A stretch of 64,000 nucleotides of DNA from Gracilaria gracilis (GCA_030374805.1 JARGSG010000017.1:682001-746000); one strand, 5' to 3'; numbered from the stretch's first letter, positions 35,580-48,626 are shown. The notes: generated by a model from the sequence alone, not told the origin. Program-made: numbers and translations.

Positions 35580-38500
35580 GGAAGGAGATCAAGAACACAG
35601 ACGTCTACAAGTAAACAGCGACATCACCGACTGGCTCTCTGGATGGAGGGAGGGGCCACACGGGAGGGAACACCTTTTTGTCCAGAAAAATGAGACAGCT
35701 TTTTCAAAAAACCTTCTGTCCTCTGCACCGCTACTTTCGTGCTCTACACACGCATCATATCCCACCACATCTCAGTTATGGGCCCAGAATTTCAGGTTTC
35801 TACGATGTCGAACTCTCATGACGTACCTCGTTTTGATGCTGGAAAGGACGTAATTCTGTGGCGTCGAGACGTGTCTGAATGGGTGGACATAATCCACATT
35901 GGTGCGGAGAAAGGTCTCGAAAAAAGTATAAGACCATGCACGCCATTCTTGGGCGTCATTTTGTAGAAAATGGACAATCCCAAGCTCATAAGAGCAACGT
36001 TGAAGAATTTCAGGCTAAAGAATGCGTTGAATTTTGTCATGACGATCATAATCAAGCCGTGCAAGAAATTGTTGATATCGTCACCGTCGACTAACCAATT
36101 GCAATGGTAAAACGACTCATTTCATCGTGAAACAAAGCTTCAAACTGCAGTTGTAAGGAGGTCGGAGTCTTGGTTGCTTTCGCTGAACGTTTTCGTGGAC
36201 TAGCTTCGCAATATCTCATGCATGCAGAATTAGAGTCTTCGACTCCCGTCGGCGAGGTCTTGAAAATTACTCTTATTAAGCATACCAATTCGCAAGAGAA
36301 TACGCTTCATAGTGCAGTGCTTCAACTTTTTTCGCAGGCTCAATCCAGAGCTGCTTAGGGTGTGGTGGCGAATGACAGATCCATTTTTTTGGGTTCAGTT
36401 ATCGAAAAAGTCATGAAAGTCTCTAGTTCTCTTGTTCGCACGTTGGAGGAACAAGAAATTTCTGAGACGTAAGATCCATTGAAGACTCTCTTCCAGAGTT
36501 TCCGCCGAAAACTCAAACAGATTTCGGACAAACTTGCTCTACAGGTTCTGCGTCTTTTTTACTGTAAAACGGACAACAAACCCGAGAACATGAAGTCCTT
36601 CGTAAAGTCGGCCACTCTGCGTGTTGTCCTTCATAAGTATGATGCTGATTCTGTGCTGTACCCCCCTTCCTCGGTGACAAAGCAGAACTACGAGGGGGTT
36701 TCTAGCACTAATTTTGAATACATTGCGCAGAAAAGAATTCAAAAGGCTTTTCTCTCGTATGGTGTGGAATCTTGTAACAAAAAATCTGCTTCAGAACATA
36801 GGACTTCTAACTCTAGTCAAAGGAGAGAAAAAAAGAGAAAGCACTCATCGTCGAATACATCGAACCAGAGGAACGAAAATGGATCAGGTTCTAACACCAA
36901 GTCTGCCCAGAGAGGTATTAGTTTCGGCTCCGACTATGAATCAAAGAACCACTACAGGGGCTCCAAAGATTATCCCTACGGCGATGGAGAAACATATCTC
37001 GACAAGATCGTTTGTCTTGAGAAGGAAAGTTCCCAGAAAAGAAACTTGAACGAATCTTTTTTAACAGAGTCCCCATACCCGCAAAAGAGATTCAAGCTTG
37101 ATCGCGAGCCTTGGAGCTTTCAGACCAGAAGGCGAAGGCGTAAACCCAAATCCAGTACTTGACATTGGATGCCCCCGCAGCGTTGGTGGGGTTTAGTCCG
37201 CTGCTTGCATCGCCTTAGCGCTCTGAATTCCTCTGCAGCTCCACCTTCTAGAATGTGAACAGTTTTACCACGGCTTTGGGGTGAGCTGTGGTGACGCACG
37301 AATAGCTTTTGCCATTGGGGACCTTTCCGTCATGGATGCTATTCGGCAAAAGACTTTCTTCACATTCTATGTTGTTGATGGTAATGGCCTTCTACTTGTC
37401 GGTACCCAAATTCTTCATCAGGTGAAGGTAATGGGTAATAATAACTTGGTCGTCCTCCGCAAGAATGAAGCTTCTCCGTAAGAGCTGAAACTGCAAACGC
37501 ACAGCTCAAGGCTCTCAGATGACCCGAAGGACCCGATTCATACGAGGCTTTTGGTTGTACCAATGATTGTGGAATCTGTTCAGTCCTGCTTTGATTCGCA
37601 TTGTATTTTACGCAGTAGAGCTTCAACCTAGTCACTTAAGAAGCACTACGCCGATGATAACGTATGTGGCCGTTTAGTCACTAAGCTTCATGGAGTCATG
37701 CACATGCCTCTCGAAGACATAAAGGAGATATGCAGACGTGTGAATGTTCTGACCCCTGTTATTTTTCAATCCCTCAAAGCCGCTTTGAAGAAGTGCACTA
37801 CTGTTGAGCTTCTACTGATCGCGCTACGTCCTACAAGAAAGTTTCCTTCCGCCGGCTGCTTGTTCCATTTAACTATCACGTTCAGGTGGATATCTTTTTC
37901 GTTTTTGAAATGTAGATCATCCCCATCTTGCACATGGTTGACCTTTTCTATGCGTATTATGTGGTTGTCCTGATAAAATCGAGGGAGTTGAGTGACGTGT
38001 AAATGGCCTTCGAACAGCATTGGGTGAATATTCATGGACCATCTGCGTCTTTATTTCGTTATCAAGAGTTCGAAAAAGAGACGTTCAAAGAGTTGCGTAA
38101 CGCGCATTTAATATCACCTTGAACCTCAACCAGCCCAATAGCACAACAAAATTGATGTGGTTGAATCGAAGAATGCTGTTATAAGGCTGATACACACCCA
38201 CATGCATCGAGATGCCAAATTGTTTGCATTATCACGCAGAACTTGGTTCATCATATGGAGATTATCTCCAGCGCGATATTTCTCAGCAACCTCATGTACG
38301 GAGGACGAATGATGAGTAGCTTCGAATTGGTACGTCTCTACACACCAAGCTTGATGGAACTACCACAATTGCCAGTTGGTAAAGAGCTGATCAATGCTTA
38401 TCATGAACAGCCTGCTCGTCGGGCTATCTACACGCTTGAGAAAACTCGGTGCCTTTAAGTTCTCCCTCATTCCAGATTTTCTCGGCATATTACAGTCTAA

Positions 38501-39970
38501 TACTTCAAGAGATTCCCGAAGTTTGGCACTTGGAAGGCGGGATATGTTCCGGAGGCGCAGGAGCATTCTATCTTGTTTTCTTCGAACGAACATCAAATTC
38601 AAACAAGCATCAGTGCTGCCTATGAGGATGTTCGACTCGTTCCAAAGCCTGCCTTACTCATGGAACCAGACCAACTGGACTTGAGCTCAACTCTTTCTCA
38701 CACCATATTCGAAGGTTATGAAGAAAAACAGATGCCAAGACCTGAAAACTCAATCGCAGCTCAAAGAAAAGCCGCTCCGCGCAAACTTGATGTGCGGCTT
38801 CTTTTGAATGATGCAGCTACACTTAGGTGAAGTCATCTTAATTTGCACTCTTTTCTCGCATGTGAAAACCCTTCTGTAGTTAAGCAACCCTCTATGGATA
38901 TTGGAACTTTGTACGATCTTCCGCGCCCCGAAAACGACAATACCTCTCTCAGACCGGTGCCTGCATCCGCCCATCTACACTCTTCAGAGCACGAAAAAAT
39001 TCAACGAGCATAAGTGATTCTTGTCAAGGACCACGTATTGGAGTTTCGTACCCAATTTCTCTCGGGGTGGGTTTTGTACAAGGTCATTGAGAAAGAGAAG
39101 TCCGCCTACAACTGTCGCTTTAAAGAAGTACACCGCTCTACACTTCCGAGGTATGCGACCATCGAGACATCCCACCATTTATTCTAGATAAAAGATAATG
39201 GTGAACATGTTGCGGTTCGTCTCAAGTGCCATTTGATCCCACATGGAAACCGGGTAATGAAAACGATGGCATTCGCAAAGATTCCTCATTTGTACACTTT
39301 CCGATATCCTGCTTTGTGCTTTCAATGGCGTCCACGCTTATTTTGCGACTTGCTGCATTGGATATCAAGCGTCCATACCTCCAGAGCGGAGGACTAAACA
39401 GAGATATTTTCATGGTTGCGCAACGAGGTTGGGCCAAGTCGGGAAAATACTGGCTCCGGTGTATGGCCTTGTTGAGTAGAGATGCCTCTGGCAATTGAAG
39501 ATCGAGAAATGGATTTTCGATAACCACATCGGGCCTTTTCATGGCCTCCCTCAACAATTTATCGTCTGAAGCAAAGACGGTTCGCTACGGCTTGCTTTAC
39601 CCAAAGTGGTGGGCGAAATTCTTCTCACGGGCTTCACGAGTAACCTTGAGAGATTTAACCATCGAATTGCTTAACGATTTATGGCGAGCAAGTTTGATAC
39701 TACCAGGACCTAATCTTCGACAGACTTAGGATTGCTCGCAGCAACGAAGTTTCAATTACTGTTAACATGCAAGAGTATATTGACGGTATCAAGAAGCTTA
39801 CCATACGGCGTCAACGTCGGCAGTTCTTTGTCTCTCCGTGTACGGAAGAAAAACGAACCGTGTTTCTGAGCCGGACCGGTTCACTGAACGTCTTTGGAAA
39901 TGGGGTACTCCCACCAGCGTACTTTGCTGCAAGCTATCTATAGCAACGAACCATAAGGCTCCTCTCCTCC
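35580..39970 (+). pseudogene. Ty1/copia-like gag-pol, degenerate (copy B)
   Basis: Same family as copy A. Gag from about 35,800 ('SNSHDVPRFDAGKDVILWRR') through 36,352, then 36,419-37,162 with a basic, Ser/Asn-rich end. The protease begins at about 37,158 ('LDIGCPRSVGG', where a D-T-G is expected), then 'SVMDAIRQKTFFTFYVVDGN' and 'LLLVGTQIL'. A pre-integrase region is at about 37,640-37,800. The integrase core spans about 37,880-38,460 ('VQVDIFFVFE', 'VVESKNAVIR', 'AIFLSNLMYGGRMMSSFELV'). The RT (39,226-39,960) has 'AALDIKRPYLQSGGLNRDIF'. The segment where the YxDD-like pair is expected reads 'LPKVVGEILLTG', so both Asp seem lost. Order gag-protease-integrase-RT is diagnostic of Ty1/copia. 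Dozens of stops and frameshifts make it older than the 50-61 kb gypsy element. Confidence 0.8.
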
Positions 39971-40085
39971 GACCTAGTCATTAAATATTAAGTATTGGGA
40001 GAGTTACAGTCCCTCACGCTGCAGCTCCACTACCCATGCCCCACTTTGCTTAAGACGAATCCTCGACATATAGCTTTCTCGTATA

Positions 40086-40577
40086 CTACTCAGGAAAGAA
40101 TAACGGACGGTGTGGCAGATAGTAACGCTGTCGCAGTTGCTCGCAGCCCTGCACGAGCGCGCACAGCGACGATAAGGGCGGTGTGGGGTACAAAATCTTG
40201 AAAAACTCGGCGTGGATGGGCTTGCACGCCTTCCAGGCGAGAATGACAGGCTTGGAGTGGAATAAAGTCGTCTGTTGCTCGAGGTGCTGTAGCAGCGCTC
40301 TCAAAGTGCTGCACATGGACGTGGAGGGTGGTAGGTGCGGCGGGCGCAGATACCCCTTGATGAGGCGCGCCAGCTATAGGGCCAGCACCGTGCGAGCCAT
40401 CAGCACCGTTGGCCACGGCGGCGGCTGCGGCGTCTGTGTCGCCGCGCTCGGATCGCTGCTCATCGCTCGTTCGTAAACTTCAGTTTGTATTGCGCGAAAA
40501 CCACAGAAACGAAAGCTGCGTGAGAGCTCCCACCACAGTCGCCTCCGCTGCGAACTGTACACGCGCTTTTCAAGCAT
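40086..40577 (-). pseudogene. GC-rich broken gene, unidentified
   Basis: A single minus-strand frame is open from 40,577 to 40,374, broken by one TAG, then open again to 40,086. Plausible start 'MSSDPSAATQTPQPPPWP' about 40,460. The conserved-looking part is 'LRALLQHLEQQTTLFHSKPV' and 'FKILYPTPPLSS'. The sharp GC rise over the flanking transposons marks it as former host coding sequence. No family recognised. It is head-to-head with the TRM1 remnant, as if the two once shared a promoter near 40.5-40.85 kb. Confidence 0.4.
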
Positions 40578-41034
40578 CCAAAGAGCCGCGGTGCGAACTC
40601 ACAAGGTGGCTCTGTGTACGACTCATGCGCACATAGTGGTTGCGTGTACAAAGCGGCGCGTACCCGCGGAGCAGTTTGATTTCTCGCTCGCGCGGATTTA
40701 GAAGATGGCGCCAAAACGCGGCGCTCGCGGAAAGCAGCGACACAGCGCGTGAAAACGGCTGCTGGTGACGTAGTGGTGGCGGCTGCGGGTGCACGCGCCG
40801 CGTCGGTGAGATAGCGCTCCACGACGGCTTGTACGCCATGCCGTGACTGGTGTTCCTGCCGCGCACCATCTGGCACACGCTGCAGTTCAAGTTGCGTAAT
40901 ATGGCGCACTGGCTGGTCAAGATGACCGCGCCAGCCTGCCTGCGCCTGCTCGCCAAGTCGCCGACCACGCCGCTGGCCCCGCCGACGTCACTCCTTCCCC
41001 CGATGAGGACAAGGCGCGATGCCAGCGCCAGACC

Positions 41035-41560
41035 GAGCTATGCGAGAGCGAGGACAAGGAGCTATACGAGGAGCCCAACTTCTTCCAAAACCCCGCGCAG
41101 GTCATCAACTATGGCCTTCCCGTGCTGCTGTAGCGCTAGCTCACCAGGGAGCGGCCGTTAGAACAGCCCAGCCAGCCACCGATTCATCTGCGCTTGTTGG
41201 AGGCGCTTTCGGCCACGGTCTTGCGTTCCGTGTACTACTTCAAGGAGCTGTCGCATGTCAGAAACGCCACTTCCAACAACGTCAACCGGCACTCCTTCGA
41301 TACCGTCGCGCTTAATGTGCGCCACAACGGGCTCATAACCGAGCAGGTCACGCCGTTGCACGCAGATTCCATGTCACTCATGGCGTGCTCGCGCGAGCGA
41401 GATAAGCAGCTCGACGTCGTTTAACTAGACCCGTACGGAAGCGTCGCACTCTCCCTGGAGACAGCTATGCAATCCATCGCGCACGGCAACTTGCCAGCCG
41501 TCACTAGCACCGATCGGGAAGTCTTGTGTGGCAACTTACAAGGGATATGATTTGAGGCGG
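41035..41560 (+). pseudogene. TRM1: tRNA (guanine26-N2)-dimethyltransferase (TRM1) pseudogene
   Basis: One plus frame keeps the N-terminal methyltransferase order of TRM1: 'EEPNFFQNPAQVINYGLPVL' (family: F-x-NPxQ-x-x-NRDL), then two stops (41,131 and 41,137). The SAM-binding motif 'LEALSATVLRSVYYFKEL' follows, in which the usual Gly after Ala-Thr is Val. Then come 'LHADSMSLMA' and 'LDVV', a TAA (41,422-41,424) and 'LDPYGSVALSLETAMQSIAH' and 'VTSTDREVLCGN'. After a further stop (41,550) the homology fades; the C-terminal half is missing. The active enzyme methylates G26 of tRNAs. This copy has at least three in-frame stops but no frameshift over ~500 bp. An intact paralogue should exist elsewhere in the genome. 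Confidence 0.8.
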
Positions 41561-41699
41561 CAGAATTGGCGTTCATCATGACGGAGGTGCGAGTGGAAGC
41601 GGACTCAAACTCAGAGCCACCCGCCGTGATCGAGTTAATTTACAGGAGGGACGCGTGTAGCTCCCAGGCAGCTGGACGCGCGGGGAGCCGTAGCCATAA

Positions 41700-42404
41700 G
41701 ACAGCAGCGCGATCTGAAAAAAGTTCAGCCGATGTTAGGACACAACAAGTGGGCCGCCCGAGTCTGCGTTGCAGCTATCGCTGCCGCCAGTTGCATAGCC
41801 CACGCAGATGTGCACGCGTGCGGCGATGCTCGACCACTGGAAGCTCTCCATCTTGTGGTAGCCACTCTTACACGTAGCGAGGTCGGCAACGGGCACCTCC
41901 ACCTGACGGAGGCACCCGTTGGGCAAGGGGTCAAAACCTTCTCCGCTGTATCCATAGCCCGCGACATGGTAGAACTCGTTGATGCGCAGCACGTGGACAT
42001 TGAGGTGCACGAAGCAGGGTCCGGGCGGCACGTCAGCTGAAAACTTGACCAGCGCAATGTCGTGCTTGGACAGAAGGACTGTGGCTGCGCGCACACATGG
42101 CGTCGATGGACACCAGCCTGCCAGAGCTGGAGGTCTGGCCGGACTTGTACGTGTTTTATATGAGCATTAACACACAGTGCGCGGCGGTGGAGGCCCAGCC
42201 TGCGGACAGCAGGGAGCCGGGGCAGCTCTCGTCGTTGAAAAACACGAGGTTCGACTTGATGTAGGGGTTGGAAGGCAAGGCGTCCACGAATCGTGGCTGC
42301 GCGGGGCGAGCGCGCGGATAGCGGCGGCAGCATGAGCGGGCACTTTCGCTGCGTGCGCCGCGTGACGATGGCGTGCTACGCCAGCACGACCGAGAGTTAC
42401 GCAA
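41700..42404 (-). pseudogene. trypsin-like (S1) serine protease pseudogene
   Basis: The minus strand encodes 'PRFVDALPSNPYIKSNLVFF' and 'PGSLLSAGWASTAAHCV' (catalytic His in T-A-A-H-C, about 42,180), ending at a stop. In another frame, 'LSKHDIALVKFS' (catalytic Asp, about 42,060) is followed by 'SDSCNADSGGPLVV' (catalytic Ser, about 41,745) and a stop. A weak C-terminal 'LPGSYTRPS' (usual PGVYTRVS) is about 41,660. All three triad residues remain, but the frame is broken between His and Asp and after Ser. An upstream piece (42,606-42,397) encodes an Ala/Val-rich membrane or signal segment in a third frame. Confidence 0.8.
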
Positions 42405-42864
42405 GCACCACGGAGACGTGAATGAAGACGGCGACTAATATGAGGCGACGCAGCGCGACGACGACGACAGCGATGGCGGCGAAGATCATAGATATGGCAG
42501 CAGCAGCGGCTTGGAGAATGGCAGTGACGGCGGGAGCTAGCGGAGCCGTGGCAAGGGCTGCGAACAATGCGCCACAAGCGACGCAAGAAACGTACGCTGC
42601 ACGCACGACGACGGAATGAACAGTGTAGATGGCAGCGATGAAAAGAGCTCCAACGGCAGGGCCGGCATTCTGCTGATGCTACGGGGGCGCGCAGTAAGCG
42701 TGTAGGAGAATGGATGAGAACGGCAAGGAAAGGAAGGGGTCGAGGGGGAGAGCGGAGACGTGCGCGTCTGATGAGGTGGCCGGTGCTGCGCGCTGAGGCG
42801 CTTGTGTGTCTCAAGTAGCGTTTGTACACGTGTTTTGGGGTGGGCGGGGGGATGCGCTAAAAGA
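42405..42864. other. GC-rich flank of the trypsin pseudogene
   Basis: Includes the broken N-terminal hydrophobic segment (minus, 42,606-42,397) and probable former promoter. Interrupted at 42,865 by the MULE insertion. Confidence 0.4.
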
Positions 42865-43116
42865 GGCAAGAGGCCAATCTACACGACTTATATGGTGTCG
42901 GAAGTAGATTTAAGGGGTACCAATAAACAGGCAGGGGCCCAACTCAATAATGCTCTTCATGCGCCACGGCACCCAACTCAATGGGTGTCTACGAGCGCAT
43001 TTGTCTGCAACTAATCAGAGCTCTCCATTCGCCTTCTCGCCCAACCACACTCGAGGGACCCAACTCAGATTCTTCTGAACTAACCATCGCCTGCCAAGTC
43101 CGTCCGCATATGCGGC
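42865..43116 (+). repeat. MULE left terminal inverted repeat
   Basis: Pairs with 49,184-49,435. Contains repeated cccaactca motifs and a ccgcatatgcgg palindrome at its inner edge. Confidence 0.85.
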
Positions 43117-43495
43117 GCAACACAATCATCTTTTTGGCGCGCATTTCAAAATGGATAGCTATCCAGTTCTGATCACGTCCATTAACTGCTTTTCGAACCC
43201 GTACAGATCAAGAAAAACTCATCGGTATCATTTTTCATCCCTCCTTTTCGCTCTAAAACTAAATATGTTCGGTACGTTTATCTCTAAAGTCTTCATATCT
43301 GTGAAGTAAGTACTACAATAATACTAACGGTGAACCTTTTAAATGATATCTATTGCTCTTGAATGTGCTTCAGTTACTTCCGCGCGACTGGGTACAATTC
43401 GACCTTTCAAACTTGTGTCTTGTAGAGTTTGCCGAGTACCATTATTTAGCGTTTGAAATCCTTCACAAAACTCATCATTCTCCAAACGCTGCTTC

Positions 43496-46400
43496 TTACG
43501 ACTGAACTGTTCTAAGAAATTTTTTTCGCTTTTCCGGTTTCATTGAAGCAAAGTTTGGAGCTGTAATTGAGGACAAATCCATTAGCTCTGCGGTAGATCT
43601 GTCAATCGTGGTATAGTACGACGGCTGGGTTGCAATGGGTTCTATATGTTCGCTAAGAAACAATGGAGGTAGACTGCCGTTTGAAAGAGCGTCTTTGACG
43701 TTCAGCAACACTCTGTGGACCTTTTGCAATGAGAAGCCTCCTATACGGCAAGCCAAGCAATGGATCTGATCGTACAATACATTTCCTTTCGAATATTTTA
43801 GATATCCACGTAATTCTTCGTCTACAGAGCAGCACACCATCCTACTCAATGCTTCTGGTTCTTGTGCATTTTCCGCGGACATCATTGATTTCAATATGTC
43901 GGCATGAAAGGCTCCTGCTGTACGCCGCAATTGTGAAACCTCCATGAGATTCAATGCCTGGGACCCCTTTCTCCAGTACTGGTCGAACAATGCGTCGTTC
44001 TTTATGTATTCGGACAGCACGACTTTGAACCGAGGTTGGCAAATGACTTCTTTGAAATAGGTTATAGCCCAACTCACGATGTGTCTGCATGGGAAACCCA
44101 TGGTGACATTCCTTAAACAGCTACATTACACCTGCAGGCTTCGTGTCATTCTTCTACCGGTCTCGGTAACCTTCACAGCGAAAATCACCGTAAGGGAGGA
44201 AGGGTGTGGTGTAAATGAGGTATTTGTAGCGGCTGGACGTAGCATCGGAATCGAAGTTGAGTGAGAAGTGGGAGACGTATTGGGTTCTAGGTTGGGCGGA
44301 GCTAGTGACCTTCTCCACACCACCTCGAAGCGTGCAACCGGACCGACATAGCTGTCTTTCAGGTTCAGTTCTGGCCAATGGATAGTATCGATATCGACGA
44401 GAGCTGCTCTCTCCACAGCAAACATACTGAATGGATCTATGATCAGTGCTTTAAACTTGAGAAGAGCGTAACTGGTGATGTCATTAATTATTTGGTCTAG
44501 AAACGATGCCGGAAGCGGGAGCTAGAAATCTCGGATAGAACGGAATTTAGAGCTGAGTAATGTGAAAGATCGCAAGTCGGCTGCTCTTCTCTCTGCCGCC
44601 CTTTTATATGTCACACGACGTAGCTCAAGTGGAATTCTCCAGAATTGGACTTTCTTCGACAATATATACGCATGGTAGCTGGCTTTCGACGCCTCAGTAT
44701 ACCCAGAGCCTTGAAAAAGGTGCCTTTTGGATACAGCCGCGTCGCTGAAACACGATACGAGCAATTGGGGCTTGTGGTGATACAGATAATTGAACCACAC
44801 TGGTGTAGGTTGTTGAAACAAATAGAAGTACGTCTGTTCGTAAGTGCCGTGTCTTCTAGTAAAGCTCACCATACTTCTCAATCTACTCAGCATGAAGAGG
44901 TCTCGAGATATTTCATCGCACCACGAACGCCTCTTAATCTTCCCACACCATTCAAGGACGGTTTTCATCTGGTTCTGGTTCAAATGCCACTCATCCAAAG
45001 AGATGAAAGAGTTATTAAAGACCCTCTCCATGGCATTTAGCAGGCGGTGCTCCGGTCCATTGAAATCATTGCCAGAGAGACTGGTACTGTAGACTTGAAA
45101 TGCGATAGAACGTGAACGAAGTCCTCTTCAGACTTTCTGGTAATAAATGCCATGAAAACGTCATCGTGCATCCATCGTTTGACCTCCCGTTGACAGTAAA
45201 AAATGGATAACCATATCGGTTCGCTACTGCTTTGCAGTTGATGGATATCTCAGGAACGATTTTATGGCCTCCATAATCGTCCAACAACTCCAGGAAGGCC
45301 CAACAAGCTGATATCATCCGACCTGACTTGTCGCAAGTAACGAAAAACTTGTTTCCCTCGTCTTCTTTGTTCAGCTTCACGAGTGCCTCACAAATTGCAG
45401 GGCACTCCAGGTCTTTAGGGTTCCAAACCGAACCTGCTTAACCCATTTGCTTTCGTTCGGATTTCATGTCAATGACTTTTTTGTACTTATCTTCAAGATA
45501 TCGAAGATTATCTTCAAGAGACATATGTAATTAGTTCCTCATCTGCAAGGCCTCTGCTCTCATTTTGGGAGCAAGCCGCTTCACACAACTGCTCTCTCCC
45601 GGCTCGTGGGTATGTCGGGCTCTTGTGAAGTACGGGGCATACGATTTACCACCACCATTATCATCAGATGACACCGTCTTGATTGTTAGCGAAAAGTAGC
45701 ACCTTTTTCTGCTCGACTATTGTACTTCTCGCACTTGAGAAGGCACTTGTGAAGAACCCGACTGTGCCCTGCTATTGCTTTCTTCTCATCTTTTCGCTTC
45801 TTGTCACCTACATATACCGATGTCCTCGTATAAAGATAATAGCCCATACATTCCGCTATATGCTGAACCTCCTTCATTACCTCATGCCTAGGAGCGTCCA
45901 GAGATAAGCTTTGAAAGTACGCAATTACGGCAGCTTTGAAGCATTGATCAACGTGCTCTATATCATCTTCATTCTCGAGAGCACCTTTTCCATTGCAGTA
46001 GTATGCATTCTCGTCTTTGCCTTTCATCTCCCTGCTTCCTTCACCACTTTCATCAGGAACTGAGTCCCGTTTCAGGGAATCTGGAATGTCGAACAGATCC
46101 AGTGGGATTTAATACTCATAATTGAGGATGAGGAACGTATCAATGAGTTCAAAGCTGCCATATAAGGCCTGTCTAGTTCTCTGTTCTTCCTGAAGCCCTT
46201 CAAACCCGTTCTTTTGCAGGCGCCATTCATCACTGCCTACATCCATCATAGTATTAATCCCCATTTTTCCCTGAAAATCGAAACTTAAGCTAGAATTTAC
46301 AGGGGGAGGAGTCGGAGGGCAATACCGTTGGAAGTCAGGATTCCATTGCTGCCACTGTTTTTTATTTTCTTTCTATAACCTCTACATCTCCTACAACATT

Positions 46401-47216
46401 TCCTTCGCGCTCAGATGATTTCACTTCTTCTACATTGGAGATGTTATCTCCTTCACCAGCCACCAGTCGTACATCGACAGTGCCAGGCTTCACCATATTC
46501 ACGTCTCCTACAGAATCAGCAGGGCCGCAGAGTTTGCCCCCTTCATGGCACCCACTTAACAGTGCGAGTTGAGCAGTAGGGCTAGACGATGTATGTTTGT
46601 ATCCAGGAGTCCGGCGAATAGTTCTAAATCGTCTGAACACTTCCTGTACCATATCATCGCCTAATAGTTTCGATATGGGTGCGTTAGTAATCTAAGAAAG
46701 GCGTAATATTTGCAGGCGATTCCAATCTCTGTATTTTCCATTCTCACTAGTGCTCTGCCGCTTCTCTCAATCCTTGTTCCAGTGACGTAAATGAACTTCC
46801 ACCGATCCTTCAATGGATCTACATCGTTCCGAAATAATACTGTTGTTTCCATAGGAAGGCTCATGGTTGTGATGGAAATCAACAGCCACATTCCATTCCT
46901 CGCAATCACGACCCAGTGCAAAGTTCACACTAGGCGGACATCTTGCAGGAGCTTTGTGTCTCATGCAAGGCAGGTTTCCCATTAAAATTCGACTGCTTCG
47001 CTTCGTCTTCGTCCGCACCAATGGACAGTGGTGTATTGTGTTCATGAAGCCTCTGGTAGCCGCAATAGACGATATGAAAGCGCTTAGGTCGCCAACTTTT
47101 CCTCTATAGCTCATACCCATATACTCGGGGCTGGGCTTCACACCCTGTACAGTTGCCTCATGAAGAACTTTTTCGATGACTGCATGAGAAGCGTTAAAGC
47201 TATTCATAAACTTCAC
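43496..47216 (-). pseudogene. MULE transposase, broken into several frames
   Basis: Minus strand. 47,216-46,767 is a FAR1/WRKY-GCM-type zinc-binding N-terminus with 'CMRHKAPARCPPS' and 'WNVAVDFHHNHEP'. A low-complexity linker follows (46.65-45.7). The catalytic core at 45,380-45,066 reads 'ISINCKAVANRYGYPFFTVN', where the family has an Asp at the position now Asn. The second acidic region is 'NDFNGPEHRLLNAMERVF', and 'DEWHLNQNQMKTV' (45,031 on) is the C-x-W-H-x-x-x-N motif with its Cys replaced. 44,101-43,496 contains 'MGFPCRHIVSWAI', the end of a SWIM zinc finger. Several frameshifts and a probable loss of the first catalytic Asp mean it is dead. Normal MULE transposases of this kind are 700-1000 aa, which fits the span. 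Confidence 0.75.
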
Positions 47217-47474
47217 TCTGCGCGGGTGCCTAGTCGTTTGAAAGGATGATCGATAGGAGATAGAGATGCATTAAGAAACTCAGCTTTCTTGCGGTTGCTT
47301 TCCATTCAGAATGAACTCTGCGTCGCTGCAGCTCCAGACTGTTGGTTTAGTTCCTGTTCTCTCACAAGGTCCGTGAAGTCGTCGTCATCTGATTCTCCAT
47401 TTAATTAATGATCTTGTTTATAAGTAATACCATCATGATCAGCACAATTAACACTTTCAGTCACCAAATGTTCA

Positions 47475-48626
47475 TCAACAATTCCATGGTACACTACCAT
47501 TCTCACAACCAGTCCAAATTTCTGCATCTCCTTTAAGATCATAGTCCACATCTTCACTTCCATCATGATCATCACTATCATTCCCTGTTTTTTCAATACC
47601 CAGAAGATCGTAGTCAACACATCCCTTCACATCGTCATCAACATCACTATTTGCTGTCCTTTTTCCTTCATCGACACAATCCACCTTCCGACCGTTGATA
47701 CAATCCTTTAAACCCTTCCCTACATCTCCTACAACAGAAGAAACCGCATCTTTCCCACAGCTTCTTACAAACACGGATCCTCCCATTTCTGCAAGGCCTT
47801 TGTAGTTGGGGTTTCCTGCTGGTTTGATCGCTCCAACGGTAATCGGCGATGAGGAGTGCGTTCTGTTCTTCAGCATTACGTCATCCCGTTCCAGGAATTT
47901 ACTTCGAATTATCTTCAAACCCGTCTGTACTTCCTCTCGCATGCGAAAAATATCCTTGCGCTGATCGAGACAATACTCCTGTACCATACTCTCCGATATA
48001 TCATTTCGATTGTAGTACTCGGCAGCTGACAGTATGGGGACTTCCCTACTTCTCATCTCCCATCCATCGATTGGACTCTGATAACCACACCTGATACCCT
48101 TTAGAAAAGATACGTCGTGAGGCAAAGCCCCGATCCGAAGCATATTCAATTGCAAGTGAGATGACGTAGCAACCACAGCTGATCCGTCCCTCTGAACATA
48201 ATACTTCTTCAGATCCAACATGAACTTTTTCGGAGATTGCATAGCAGAGATCCTACCCTTGAGAGTACTGTACTCGAAAGCAGTTTCGAATAGATCCACT
48301 ACTTCTTTGGGACATTTCCAGCGATGACTTTCTCCAAAATATACCCTCTACTTTTCTTTCTTGGTTGCGCCCAAGAACGTTTTACCCACGAGAACGCCCC
48401 AATGCACGCTTGACAAATTAATCGGCAAGATTATGGTGTGAATATCGCATGCCGGGTCTCCTTTGTTTCTACAGAAAGAGTGCGAAAGATGTTTTAGTAT
48501 AGTGTCTTCTATCTCTTGCTTATCAAAAGTGCTTGTAGCCACCCGTTTAGAGGGTCCCGTTAGAGACGCCCCCGTATCACAAGGACAAATACAGACCCCA
48601 CTACGGGGTTTCATATCCATTAACAC
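47475..48626 (-). pseudogene. Ulp1/SENP-like (C48) cysteine protease gene carried by the MULE
   Basis: Two minus-strand pieces. 48,626-48,348 contains 'IILPINLSSVHWGVLVG', the typical C48 strand with catalytic His before Trp. After a one-frame shift, 'RVYFGESHRWKCPKEVVDLF' continues (about 48,350-48,290), where a D-S is usual and Glu replaces the Asp. 48,299-47,475 then runs 274 codons. 'GYQSPIDGWEMRSREV' (about 48,075) sits where Q-x-D-G-x-x-C-G is expected, so the catalytic Cys appears lost. The C-terminal third is acidic and Asp-rich. Capture of Ulp1-type proteases by MULEs is known from plants (KI-type MULEs). Whether this is the same lineage or an independent capture is not decidable here. 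Confidence 0.6.
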
